This document shows, piece by piece, positions 55,085 to 64,000 of a stretch of DNA of 64,000 nt. Source of the stretch: Myotis daubentonii (taxonomy: Eukaryota; Chordata; Mammalia; Chiroptera; Vespertilionidae); contig NC_081842.1 of assembly GCF_963259705.1 (NCBI RefSeq), positions 178,935,849 through 178,999,848 of the forward strand. Reading direction: 5' to 3'. Position 1 is the first letter of the stretch. Every line of letters begins with the position of its first letter. Under the pieces are notes generated by a model. It was not told the DNA's origin, did not search any database, and was given only the letters and a program-made list of their open reading frames with translations. Both the position numbers and the translations under genes were made by a program.

Positions 55085-56039
55085 CATCCTAACCCAGCTG
55101 CTGACCCTCATGAGTCTGGGGCTCTGAAATTGTATTACAGTTCTTACCATATACATCCTTTCACAGGGGGTGGAATGGGGATGGGGTGGGAGGTTGTAAA
55201 CAAAGAAGGCAGAATCCAACACAAGCTGAAAACCAGAGTCTCCTGAGCTGAAGGCTTTTTGGTGCAAGGAGCCTGGCTTATTCGGGTAACACGTCTCCCC
55301 TTTCCCCCCTCGTTCCTGCCCTTCTATTATTGGCCTAGAAAAATTGGGGGAGGGAGGTCTCTAGCACCCAATAAAGTACAATTGAAGGATTTTTCTGGGG
55401 GAGTTGAGGGGAAGACAGAGAGAAGATGGTTATAGCAGAGGGCAAGAAAATCTTTATGTTAAGAATGCCTGGAAAATGCATGAAAGAAACAGTTTTTATA
55501 GAAAAGCACAAGCGTGCATTTGGTTAGAGATCTTTCTCTTACTGATCCACTCTCTCCTTATTTTTTATAGCTTTTACTGCAGTGTTAACAAAATCAATAT
55601 TAGGTTATTTTATGGAGTAGAAGTATTGTTCAAAAAATTAGCTGTGATTAGAATTTCTAAAAGCAAATCCTATTCTTCTCTCTTAATTCAAATGATAAAA
55701 TTGGAGAAAATATTGGCCTAGGATATAACAAAATTATTCTTAATATTGCAGGATGTCTTATAAAATCCTGTATTTACATTTTTAAATATTAATTTTCAAT
55801 GAATTAATAATAACCTGAATAGCACCACAAAATCTTTATTGAAAAGCAACTAAAATATTTCTGTCTGGTAAATTATCTTAAAGTCTTACAGAACAAGCTA
55901 AGGATAATATTAAGGTTTTAACTTGATAGATAACATTAACTGAGGCAAGGAATCAAAGAGAAAGATTAAGCTGGCTCAGGATGGTGAACACATGTGTTGT
56001 CCATATACATGAAGAAAGAAATTTTATGAGGTTTAGTGA
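55085..56039. other. Unassigned sequence, AT-rich after 55500
   Basis: A 105-residue frame (55404-55721) has no recognisable domain and sits in AT-rich DNA. No repeat family named. Confidence 0.35.
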
Positions 56040-56335
56040 AAATGTCAAGACTCTCTTTCTTCTGGGCCTTTGAATATTTTCCCTTTTGTCTGGATAATTT
56101 TGCCATATCCCAGCATTCTCTGAAGCTCCCTATGCTGTTGACTAGCTCTATTTTTTTTCAGCACCATCACCTTCAACATAATGTAAAAATATTTTTATTA
56201 TGTTTTTGTTTATCTCTCCCATGCTTCTTGAGGACAGGGTAGTTTGCCTGTTGCCTTCACAGCTGTATCCACTGCACCTGGAACTGGCCTCGCTGTGTAG
56301 AGAAACCTTGATAAATCCCACTTGGTAGGGCATCT
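56040..56335 (+). mobile_element. L2-like fragment
   Basis: 'ttctgggcctttgaatattttcc', then 'catgcttcttgaggacagggtag' and 'cagctgtatccactgcacctgg', resembles a shortened sense L2. Confidence 0.5.
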
Positions 56336-56404
56336 CCTCCCTGAAATCCATCCTACACAAGTTTCATCTTGTACTTACTCTATCATAGCACTTTTCATAA
56401 CATG

Positions 56405-56653
56405 CATTTAAATAAAATTTTATGTGAAGCTCATTTAACATAAAATTAACCATTTCCAAGTATACAATTCAGTGGTATTCAGTACACCTACAATATTGTG
56501 CAACCACCACTTATTTCTAGTTCCAAAACATTTTCGTCAGCTCCAAAGAAAATTGTGTAGCCATCAAGTGATCGGTCCCCATTCCCTTCTACTCCTAGTA
56601 CCTGGCAACCACCAATCTGCTTGCTATGTCTACAGATATACCTGTTCTGGGTA
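56405..56653 (-). mobile_element. L1M-type LINE, reversed (part 1)
   Basis: 'ttaacataaaattaaccatttccaagtatacaattcagtggtattcagtacacc' and 'cctggcaaccaccaatctgcttgctatgtctacagatatacctgttctggg' are antisense L1M 3' sequence. It is interrupted at 56653 by a Helitron. Confidence 0.85.
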
Positions 56654-57390
56654 TCCTATCTAATAAAAGAGCAATATGCAAATTGATCATCACTCCAACA
56701 CACAAGATGGCCACCCTCATATGGACACAAGATGGTCACCACAAGATGGCCGGCAAGGGAGGGCAGTTGGGGGGACCAGGCTTGAAAGGGAGGACAGTTG
56801 GGGGGGGACCAGCCCTGCAGCAGAGGGCAGTTTGGGGCAACCAGGCCTGCAGGGGAGGGCAGGTGGGGGGGGCAGCCCTGCAGGGGAGGGCAGTTGTGGG
56901 GGACCAGGCCTGCAGGGGAGGGCAGTTGGTGGGGGAACCAGGCCTGCAGGGGAAGGCAGTTGGTGGGGAAACCAGGCCTGCAGGGGAAGGCAGTTGTGGG
57001 GGACCCAGGCCTGCAGGGGAGGGCAGTTGAGGGGGATCAGCCCTGCAGGGTAGGGCAGTTAGGGGCAACCAGGCTGGCAAGGGAGGGCAGTTGGGGGCAA
57101 TTGGGCTGTCAGGGGAGCAGTTAGGCATCGATCAGGCTGGCAGGGGAGTGGTTGGGGGAGATCAGGCTGGCAGGCAGAAGCAGTTAGGGGCAATCAGGCA
57201 GGCAGGCGAGTGGTTTGGAGCCAGCAGTCCTGGATTGCAAGAGGGATGTCCGACTGTCCCATTTAGGCCCGATCCTGGTAGGGCCTATATGGGCAGTCAG
57301 ACATCCCTCGAGGGGTCCCAGATTGGAGAGGGTGTAGGCTGGGCTGAGGGACACCCCCCCATGCACGAATTTCATGCACTGGGCCTCTAG
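56654..57390 (+). mobile_element. Helitron (HeliBat type) with 32-bp internal minisatellite
   Basis: The 5' end is TCCTATCTAATAAAAGAGC with AATATGCAAATTGATC. The 3' hairpin region is TGCACGAATTTCATGCAC followed by GGGCCTCTAG. It lies exactly between host A (56653) and T (57391) inside an L1M, with no target duplication, as Helitrons do. About 14 units of about 32 bp fill 56752-57222. Overlapping frames across the minisatellite are artefacts. Confidence 0.95.
56752..57222. repeat. About 32-bp minisatellite in the Helitron
   Basis: Units share 'gcaggggagggcagttg...ggaccaggcct'. The central units (56850-57040) are most alike and the edge units are diverged, as expected of unequal exchange. Confidence 0.93.
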
Positions 57391-57625
57391 TTTCATATAA
57401 ATGGAATGGTACAGAATGTAAACCTTTTGTAACTGGGTCTTATAGTTCATTCATGGTATAGCATGTATCAGATCTTCATTCCTTTTTACAGCTGAGTGAT
57501 CTTCCATGGAATGTATAGACTTACTTTTGTTTACCCATTCATCTACAGAAGGACATTTGGGTTGTTTCCACCTTTTGGTTATTGTGAGCAATGCTGCTAT
57601 AAATAATCCTTTGCAAGCATTTATT
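57391..57625 (-). mobile_element. L1M-type LINE, reversed (part 2)
   Basis: Resumes with 'tttcatataaatggaatggtacagaatgtaaacc', then 'ctacagaaggacatttgggttgtttccaccttttggttattgtgagcaatgctgctataaat'. Continuous with part 1 when the Helitron is removed. Confidence 0.88.
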
Positions 57626-57639
57626 CACACCATATTTTG

Positions 57640-57760
57640 ATTGCTCCTTTTCTGATTTGTCTCCCATACAAAAGTATGGACTTCATGAGGGCTGGGACCG
57701 AGTCTATATGGTTCAAAAACACATTCCTAGACTGAGCTGTGGCTTGGAAAATATTTGTTT
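57640..57760 (+). mobile_element. L2-like 3' fragment
   Basis: 'gtatggacttcatgagggctgggaccgagtc' resembles the L2 end. Confidence 0.42.
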
Positions 57761-58269
57761 GTGAATGATACCAAATGTCCAAGTTCCTTGAATTTCTAAT
57801 TAACCAGACATAATTGAAAATTCTTAAATAGCAGGGATACCACAGCCTTTAAAATTTCAAAAATGCCACAAATATAAAATAATATCAATTGCTTGATTCT
57901 ATATAAAGGGTAACTGCCGGAGAGGAGAGGGAGATAAGGGTGGGTGAGAGAGCCAGGAGGTAGGAGGGAGGAGGCAACAGAAAGAGGTGGAGAAGCAAGG
58001 GAAGGAGAGCAGAGGGGGGCTGAGGTGGGAGGAGGAGGGGGGATGCTCAGGATGAAGGAGACAGATCGCCTTTCAGGTGTGCTGTGTGCCTCTCCAGACT
58101 GAGAGACGTCCTCTCTGCCCCCAGGAAACAGCTTTTTGTCTTTCATTTTCAAACATCAAAGTTCATTTCTGAGATAGAGGTTTGCTTTTGTGTGGAATTC
58201 TGAAGGTGTTCAAGAGTGACTTTGGCTTTTAGAAATACACTTTTGAAATGGAGAGTTGATTTCTAATTT
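57761..58269. other. Unassigned sequence with a purine-rich patch
   Basis: 57915-58060 is GGAG/AGG-rich on the plus strand. The opposing P/S/L-rich frame is compositional. Confidence 0.4.
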
Positions 58270-58455
58270 TAGTCACTGTTTTTTTTGTTTTGTTTTTTTT
58301 TTTTTAACTGTGGGAAACATCACATAACAAATTTATCCTTTTAACAGTTTTAAGGTGTATCTGACAGTATTATTAACTCTATGCACATTCTTGTACAACA
58401 GAGCTCTGAAACTTTTTCATGTTGCACAACTGAAACTATATCTAGTGAACCTATG
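58270..58455 (-). mobile_element. L1M-type LINE fragment, reversed
   Basis: 'acaaatttatccttttaacagttttaaggtgtatctgacag' and 'cagagctctgaaactttttcatgttgcacaactgaaactatat' fit antisense L1M 3' UTR. Confidence 0.68.
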
Positions 58456-58559
58456 TAAGCATTTATTGAACACTTATTATGTACCTGCAATGAAAGGAAA
58501 CTGTTGTCTCTCTGGGTAACTAGCCCCTTTGTCCATTTACATGTTGGAACTATCTCCAT

Positions 58560-58815
58560 TTGTATAATGTTTCTCAGTTTATAGGTACTTCCTTATATTT
58601 CTTTATATGCACCTTATACTTCATTAAGTACTTCCCACTTATCCCATTATGTGACTCTCCCCAACTGTTATTATTTTCATTTTCCAAAAAGGAAACTGAG
58701 GTTAAGGAAAGACAATTGTTTTATCCAAGGTCACAGAGATAGTAAGTGACAGAGCTAAGATTTGATGTCAGATTTTGAAAGCAAGTTTATCCCCAATGCA
58801 TTATGCTACAATGAT
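58560..58815 (-). mobile_element. MIR SINE
   Basis: 'tattattttcattttccaaaaaggaaactgaggttaaggaaag', 'ccaaggtcacagagatagtaagtgacagagctaagatttgatgtcag' in reversed order. Confidence 0.74.
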
Positions 58816-59045
58816 TCATTCCAAATAACATTAAAGAGTGACTTTAGCATTGTCTCTTGGGTTGCTGGGAAAAGAGGAAGGTTACTTATAAAATAAAATT
58901 CATTATTCTGGTTCAAAATATCTAAAAAGCAATCTACCACATAAGTTGCTTTCTTCTTGCAATCAACTTCTCTAATTTAAAATATTTTTCTTATTTAGCT
59001 TTTCTCTCTTGTTTTGAGTATTATTAATTTGCAAGTTTTAGCCAT
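58816..59045. other. Unassigned AT-rich sequence
   Basis: No feature recognised. Confidence 0.35.
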
Positions 59046-59049
59046 TGCA

Positions 59050-59310
59050 TTTGATAAGTGCTGAGGTATTGGGGCCAAATTTGAATCTTGGGTTTGCTGC
59101 TAACTTAGGTCTTTAACCTTAGAGTAGTCATTTAACCTCCTGAAGTTTTGATGGCCTTGTCTGTAAAATGTTGATTACAATAGTGTTTATCTCATAATGT
59201 CCTAATGAGGAGTAGATGAGATAATGCATCGAAATTGCTTAGCATATTTCCCATATCAACCATTTAACAAGGGGGAGATGTTATTATTATCCTAAATATA
59301 AAAAATGAAT
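59050..59310 (+). mobile_element. MIR SINE
   Basis: 'ggggccaaatttgaatcttgggtttgctgctaacttagg', 'tttatctcataatgtcctaatgaggag', 'gagataatgcatcgaaattgcttagc' in sense order. Confidence 0.72.
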
Positions 59311-59339
59311 GTTTTATCCAATTGAAGCCATTTTTGGTA

Positions 59340-59542
59340 AAGGACTGAATTCTTACACCTTAGAAAATATGGAAAGAGTCCAGAATTTGAAGTAAAATAC
59401 CTACAAATAGTATGGATTTGGTTTCCTCATTGTAAAATTTGCATGATAATACCTATCTCACTGCATTTTTGTGAGAATATTTCTAAAGGTCCTGAAACAA
59501 AATAAATATTCAATAAGTAGACGATACTGTTATTATTATAGA
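59340..59542 (+). mobile_element. MIR SINE, its tail cut by a composite Helitron
   Basis: 'ggtttcctcattgtaaaatttgcatgataatacctatctcactgc', then 'ttcaataagtagacgatactgttattatta', in sense order. The Helitron starts at 59543. Confidence 0.72.
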
Positions 59543-60232
59543 CTAGAGGCCCAGTGGGGGCGGGGAGAGGAGGTCCCTCAGCCCGGCCTGTGCCCTCTCA
59601 CAGTCTGGGACCCCTTGGGAGATAACGACCTGCTGGCTTAGGCCTGCTCCCGGGTGGCAGAGGGCAGGACCAATCCCTAGGTGCAGCCCCTGGTTGGGCT
59701 CAGAGCAGGGCCGATTGGGGAGTTGGGGCGCTGCCCCCTGTCATGCACAGAGCAGGGTGGATCGGGAGGTTGCGATACCACCCCTAGTCATACTCAGGGT
59801 AGGGCCGATTGGGGGGTTGGGGCACCGCCCCCTGTCACACTCAAGGCAGGGTCGATAGGGAGGTTGCAGCGCCACCCCCTGTCATGCACAGAGCAGGGCC
59901 CGTCAGGGGGTTGGGGACTCCCCCCTGTCATCCACAGAGCAGGGCCCATCAGGGGGTTGGGAGCTCCCCCCTGTCATGCACAGAGCAAGGCTGATCAGGG
60001 GGTTGAGGAGCTCCCCCCTGTCAGGAACAGAGCAGGGCAGATAGGGAGGTTGTGGCCATGCCCCCTGTCACACACAGAGCTGCAGGGCAATCAGGGGGTT
60101 TGGTCGCTGCCCCCTGTCACGCTGATCCCGGTCCTTGGAGGCCTCATGGCTCCGCTGATCCCGGTGCTGGGAGGCCTCGCAGCTCCGCTGATCCCGGTGC
60201 TGGGAGGCATATTACCCTTTTACTATATAGGA
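59543..60232 (-). mobile_element. Helitron unit A' of the second composite, with two minisatellites
   Basis: The 3' CTAGAGGCCCAGTG is at 59543. The outer 130 bp is near-identical in text to unit A at 30.2 kb ('gcccggcctgtgccctctc'). About nine units of about 47 bp follow (59700-60122, each with 'cccctgtca'), then three units of about 33 bp ('gatcccggt', 60124-60207). The minus-strand 5' end is TCCTATATAGTAAAAG. An open frame of 184 residues is a by-product of the 47-bp repeat. Confidence 0.9.
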
Positions 60233-60940
60233 TAGAAGCCTGGTGCACGGGTGGGGGCCGGCTGGTTTGCCCTGAAGGGTGTCCTGGATCAGGGTGGGGG
60301 TCCCGCTTGGGTGCCTAGCCAGCCTGAGTGAGGGGATGATGGCTGTTTGCATCTGGTCACACCCCCTTCAGGGTGGGGGTCCCGCTTGGGTGCCTGGCCA
60401 GCCTGGGTGAGGGGATGATGGCTGTTTGCAGCTGGTCACACACCCTTTAGGGTGGGGATCCCCACTGGGGTGCCTGGCCAGCCTGGGTGAGGGGCTGAGG
60501 GCCATTTTCAGGCTGGAGGGTGACTGAAGCTCCCAACCTGCCCTTTTTTCTTTTCTTTTTTTTTTTTATTCTGGGCCAGCTTTAGCTCTGAGGCTCGGCT
60601 CCAGCTATGAGACCTCTGCTGCTGAAAGCAGGTTTCTGGACTTTGTTTACCATTCTGTATTTGAAACAATGTTGTGGTCCTGCTGGCTGAAGCCTGGGGT
60701 TTTGTTTAGCTTCTATATTTGTTACAATGTTGCTTAGAGTGCAGCTGAGAGGCCGGCAAGGCAGGCGGGGAAGCTTGGCTCCCTCCGTCACTGAAGCAAG
60801 CAAGCCTCCCTATTTGCGTCAGCTGCCTGGCTGCCGGCCGCCATCTTGGCTGGCAGTTAATTTGCATATTTCCCTGATTAGCCAATGGGAAGGGTAGAGG
60901 TTGTATGCTAATTACCATGTTTCTCTTTTATTAGATAGGA
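60233..60940 (-). mobile_element. Helitron unit B' of the second composite
   Basis: Begins TAGAAGCCTGGTGCACGG directly after unit A', the same CTA/TCC junction as at 30654/30655. About three units of about 81 bp (60303-60500) are followed by non-repeat sequence with GCCGCCATCTTGG and an inverted CCAAT box. The minus-strand 5' end is TCCTATCTAATAAAAG. Host T follows at 60941. Confidence 0.88.
60837..60890 (-). promoter_or_regulatory. Promoter-like motif group inside Helitron unit B'
   Basis: Read on the minus strand: CCCATTGGCTAATC (CCAAT-type, ATTGGC at 60881-60886), ATGCAAAT octamer (60860-60867) and CCAAGATGGCGGCC (YY1-type, 60837-60850). The octamer belongs to the standard Helitron 5' end. 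The other two are extra. Helitrons in vesper bats are known to capture gene promoters, but origin and activity here are inference. Confidence 0.4.
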
Positions 60941-60959
60941 TACTATTATTTCAAATTAA

Positions 60960-61075
60960 AAAATCCCAAATTCACAGATCAAGAGAGTTAAATACTCAGA
61001 GAAGACACCCAAGGAGAATGCTAGCTGGGCACAGAATTATTATTTTGGGATCAGAACTCAGATAAACATTCAGAC
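60960..61075 (-). mobile_element. MIR fragment
   Basis: 'cccaaattcacagatcaagagagttaaatactcagag', then 'gctagctgggcacagaattattattttgggatcagaactcag', resembles a reversed MIR. Confidence 0.5.
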
Positions 61076-61109
61076 TCATTTCCATTTGCCTGTTTTCCAC
61101 GTTCTATTT

Positions 61110-62140
61110 AGGTGTGAAGCATCTCAAAGGTAACGTGGCCTAAACAGAACTGTTGCCATATACTTCTCCCCCTGCTCTATAGATCTCCTCTTCCCCCAGT
61201 ATACCACATTTCAGTAAACGGCACCATAATTCATCCAATTACTTAGGCCAAAAGTGGACTAATCCATGGCCTTTGCCTTTCTTTCACATCCTATATCCAA
61301 TGCATCAGCAAATATCAGCAGCGTTGCCTTCAGAATGTAATCCCAATCCAACCACTTCTTACTGATCCCCTCCACCATTATCTTAGCCCCAAGCATCAAT
61401 CTTTTGCTTGGCCTCTTGCACTGCTTTCTGACAGAACCCCCTGCTTTCACCTGGCCCACAGGCCAAGGCCTACGACCACATACATTGTGTACAACACAAC
61501 TTCAGGGACGCCCTTCACATAGACTTCAATGTGAGAATACCTCTGGAGTCATGCAGTACAATGACCCTACTTGCCTTCTTTCAATCTATTCTCCATGAAA
61601 CAGAATGTTCAAATTTAAGTCAAAGTCTGTTGCTGCTCTGCTCAGAACTCCAGGACTTTCTTTCATGCCTACAGTAGAAAATGAATTTTTATAAGATGCC
61701 ACAGAATCTAATTGCAGGCCACAAATTAAATAATTTTGCTCTTTTACTATTTTCTAGCCACATGCATCTCCTTCCCTTTTCTTGACCATCTCAGATACAT
61801 TTCTCTCAGGGCTTTTGACCTTGCTGGTTCCTTGCCTGGAATGCTCTTCCCTCAGGTATTTGCATGGCATTCATTCTCATTTTAGTCAAGTCTTTTGCTC
61901 AGGTATCCCTCCCCAGAGAGGACTTTCCTGTTTATCCTGTAATTTAATTTGATATTATTTTACACTGCTTCTTTTTCTTTATTCTACCTTACATTATATA
62001 TTTACTTGTTTGTTTGGTTGTTCTATGTTTCTATCATGAGCACTTGGTCCTTTTGAAGGTAGGGATTTTTTTTTCTTCATTTAATTCCCCACTGTAGTCC
62101 CAGAAAGGCTAGTATTTAATAAATGTTCAATAAACACTTA
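61110..62140 (+). mobile_element. L2 LINE, long 3' portion (about 1 kb)
   Basis: Sense L2 blocks in order: 'cagtaaacggcaccataattcatccaattacttaggcc' (61213), 'tatccaatgcatcagcaaatatcagcagc' (61302), 'ctgctctgctcagaactccagg' (61633), 'gctggttccttgcctggaatgctcttccctcaggtatttgcatgg' (61824) and 'taataaatgttcaataaac' (62117). The longest L2 in the window. Reading frames are destroyed. Confidence 0.82.
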
Positions 62141-62159
62141 GAGATTGGACAAATGGAAT

Positions 62160-62400
62160 ATGAAATTCATTCATTGGTTCATATATTCCTTTCTTCCTTC
62201 CCTCATTGAACAGTCATCCACTAATAAACTATGCTGTCCTAGGATCCCACATACATCATTTCCTTTCATTCTCACAATGATATGATTTTCAATTTTACAA
62301 GTTAACGGAGTCTTACAGAGAGTAAGAATCTGGGCCATATGAGATATCAGTCTGATGGGCTTCATTGTCCATGAGCTTTCTACTCTAGGAAGTTTCACCT
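62160..62400 (-). mobile_element. MIR-like SINE
   Basis: 'cccacatacatcatttcctttcattctcacaatgatatgattttcaattttacaag', then 'cttacagagagtaagaatctgggcc', in reversed order. Confidence 0.55.
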
Positions 62401-62469
62401 ACCAAAACCATGCTGGCTGGTGGTTCTACATAGCAGTTGATAAAATAAAAAATGAGAAATAATTTAATT

Positions 62470-62990
62470 ATGACAATATGTAGAGTTTATTTGAGGGTAA
62501 ATTACTAAGATTTTTCTGCAACAGTGAACAACCCCATTACCTCAGAGGCTCATGGTAACAAATACTTCATTCTTGCTCACGAGGGCTATGGATTAGCTGG
62601 GTTCAACTCAGCTCATGTGTCTTCTTATCCTGCAACACAGACTGAAGGAGGAACTGCTGTCTGGGACGTGCTATTTTGATGGTGGAGTTGGAAGTGAGAA
62701 GTAGCAATCCAAACCAGGCAAGCACATTCAAAGCTCCTGATTAGATATGGCAAATGTCACATATTTCTGATAGCCTATTGGTCAAAATATGTCACGTGAC
62801 CAAATTAAAAAATCAATGAGGCAGGAATGTATATTCCTCCCTCAGTTTGTGCCATCCTATCACATGGCAATAGATGGAAATATATAATCCTATTACAGAT
62901 AAACAGAACAGTTCAGAAAAATCATCCCCAGTGTATCACAGCAAGAGAAGATATTTCCAAAACGGGCTCTACAGAGCAAAAATAACAAAA
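62470..62990. other. Dispersed-repeat-like sequence, family not assigned
   Basis: 'gattagctgggttcaactcagctcatgtg' and 'cctattggtcaaaatatgtcacgtgacc' have the look of a common mammalian element. No family can be named safely. Confidence 0.3.
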
Positions 62991-63456
62991 GCCCCCCTCT
63001 AGATGTCTTTGCAGGAGAGGTGTCAGCATGGTTTAGGGTCTGTCTTCACACTGGCAAATCTGGATTGACAATATTATTATTTCCACCAGCAGTGAATGGC
63101 TTCCAAGGGACTTTAGTCATGCTTTCCTTTATGTGTTCACTCAGCAAAGACTGAGCTCTCGCTCTGTGCTAGACACAGCGGAAACTGAGATAAACTTCAC
63201 AAAACATTGTTGGGAAAACCAGCTGTTAAATTACTTGTTTACAATTAGAGCTATGGATTTTTTAGCAGCCAGATCTTTGGTACACTGCTTGGAAGATCTT
63301 TTTCTCTTGCATCCTGGGAAGTCAAATCAGCCTTGGTGAACAAGGAATTAGAATAAAAGGAATTAAAGTGTCTCATCAGAGCTTGAGCCAAAGCATGGAC
63401 TCATTGATTCTTAAATAAACAGATTGGTTGTAACCCTCATATACAATATCTTAATA

Positions 63457-63460
<4 letters not shown>
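62991..63460. other. Unassigned sequence
   Basis: A short L2-like motif at 63163 ('ctctgtgctagacacagcgg'). No exon. Confidence 0.35.
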
Positions 63461-63512
<52 letters not shown>

Positions 63513-63522
63513 AACACACACA

Positions 63523-63562
<40 letters not shown>
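63461..63562. repeat. (TC)n-(CA)n compound microsatellite
   Basis: TC units at 63461-63507 are followed by CA units (one TA interruption) at 63514-63562. Confidence 0.98.
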
Positions 63563-63565
<3 letters not shown>

Positions 63566-64000
63566 TTGGAGATGCCCCGACATATCCATGCTCTTTTGCA
63601 TCTTTTCTCCTAGATTTCCTATATAACTCTTCAGCTAAATCCTTTATCAATGCTTTAATGGACAACTATAGTTTTATTTATTCAACAATGCCCCTCTCTT
63701 TTTTCTTGGACCATTCCCTCCTCTTTCTTTTACCACAGTTATGCAGTCTGCCAAAACCACTGTCTTCTCATATGCTCCTTCTCTGCCTGCTGTTGATTGG
63801 CTTATAGGTGGGCGTCTGATCTAAGTCTGGCCAATGAAAGCTCTTGTTAGAATTGGGATTAGGAATAGCAACATTTCCCCTCTCCACAGGAAACATTATG
63901 GGTGATGTGAGCCTAAGAAGGTTTAGGCCTCCACATTTCCTCTTTGTGAAGGAAGGCAGCCTGAATCGGGGGAAATAAGACCAACACACTGAAAGTGTCA
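63563..64000. other. Unassigned sequence to the window end
   Basis: 'tgattggcttataggtgggcgtctgatctaagtctggccaatgaaag' at 63793 resembles the unassigned repeat seen near 33.4-33.8 kb in the other orientation. No exon recognised. Confidence 0.3.

Noticed and set aside
56626..57128. Overlapping frames of 108-134 residues on both strands
   Set aside because: All run across the 32-bp G-rich array in the Helitron. Frames open on both strands at once indicate composition, not coding.
56752..57222. Regular repeats that might suggest a CRISPR-like array
   Set aside because: Units are contiguous with no unique spacers, lie inside a eukaryotic Helitron, and diverge gradually along the array.
59681..60235. 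Open frame of 184 residues on the plus strand, the longest in the window
   Set aside because: It is produced by a roughly 47-bp minisatellite (close to a multiple of three) inside a Helitron. The text is the same array read in codons, with no domain.

Overview
The window is mammalian nuclear DNA, and its transposons point to a vesper bat (Vespertilionidae, Myotis-like). It has eight tRNA-derived Ves SINEs. It has five Helitron loci with the bat HeliBat-type ends: 5' TCCTATNTAATAAAAG, 3' hairpin plus CTAG, and insertion between host A and T. It has a SPIN-type hAT MITE, a mariner-like MITE with TA duplications, another hAT MITE, and bat-type L1 tails. Beneath these lies the usual old mammalian layer: MIR, L2, MER1, MER5A, L1M and one MLT1 LTR. 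No protein-coding exon, tRNA, rRNA or other functional RNA gene could be recognised on either strand. The window is best read as intergenic or intronic. The longest open frames fall in minisatellites, CT tracts and repeats.

Layout. 1-5 kb: MIR, two minus-strand Ves, one plus-strand Ves and a MER1-like element. 5.4-6.7 kb: a patchwork insertion built from two nearby sequences. 6.7-9.5 kb: L2, MIR and an L1M 3' end. 10-20 kb: dense MIR and L2, split by MER5A, a 280-bp mariner MITE (16124-16403) and a 234-bp hAT MITE (17571-17804). 20-29 kb: CT-rich and CCTT tracts, MIRs and a palindromic hAT-like MITE near 28.7 kb. 30.2-31.3 kb: a two-part composite Helitron. 32.7 kb: an MLT1 LTR. 38.5-40.7 kb: a full-length ORF1-only LINE (half-L1 type) inserted in L2 and itself carrying a Ves. 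42.8 and 45.0 kb: two short Helitrons. 45.4 kb: the SPIN-type MITE. 47-54 kb: MIR, L2 and unassigned sequence. 56.4-57.6 kb: an L1M split cleanly by a 737-bp Helitron with an internal minisatellite. 59.5-60.9 kb: a second copy of the composite Helitron. 61-62 kb: a long L2. Microsatellites are scattered throughout.

The points most worth a second look are these. (1) A 121-bp block at 5505-5625 is made of a near-exact direct copy of 3998-4056 abutting an exact inverted copy of 6575-6636. (2) Two loci carry the same composite Helitron with the same unusual internal junction. (3) An ORF1-only LINE has a frame still traceable across a nested SINE. Repeat family names come from memory of consensus sequences, not from a database search. 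Boundaries of old MIR and L2 copies are approximate (about 20-40 bp).
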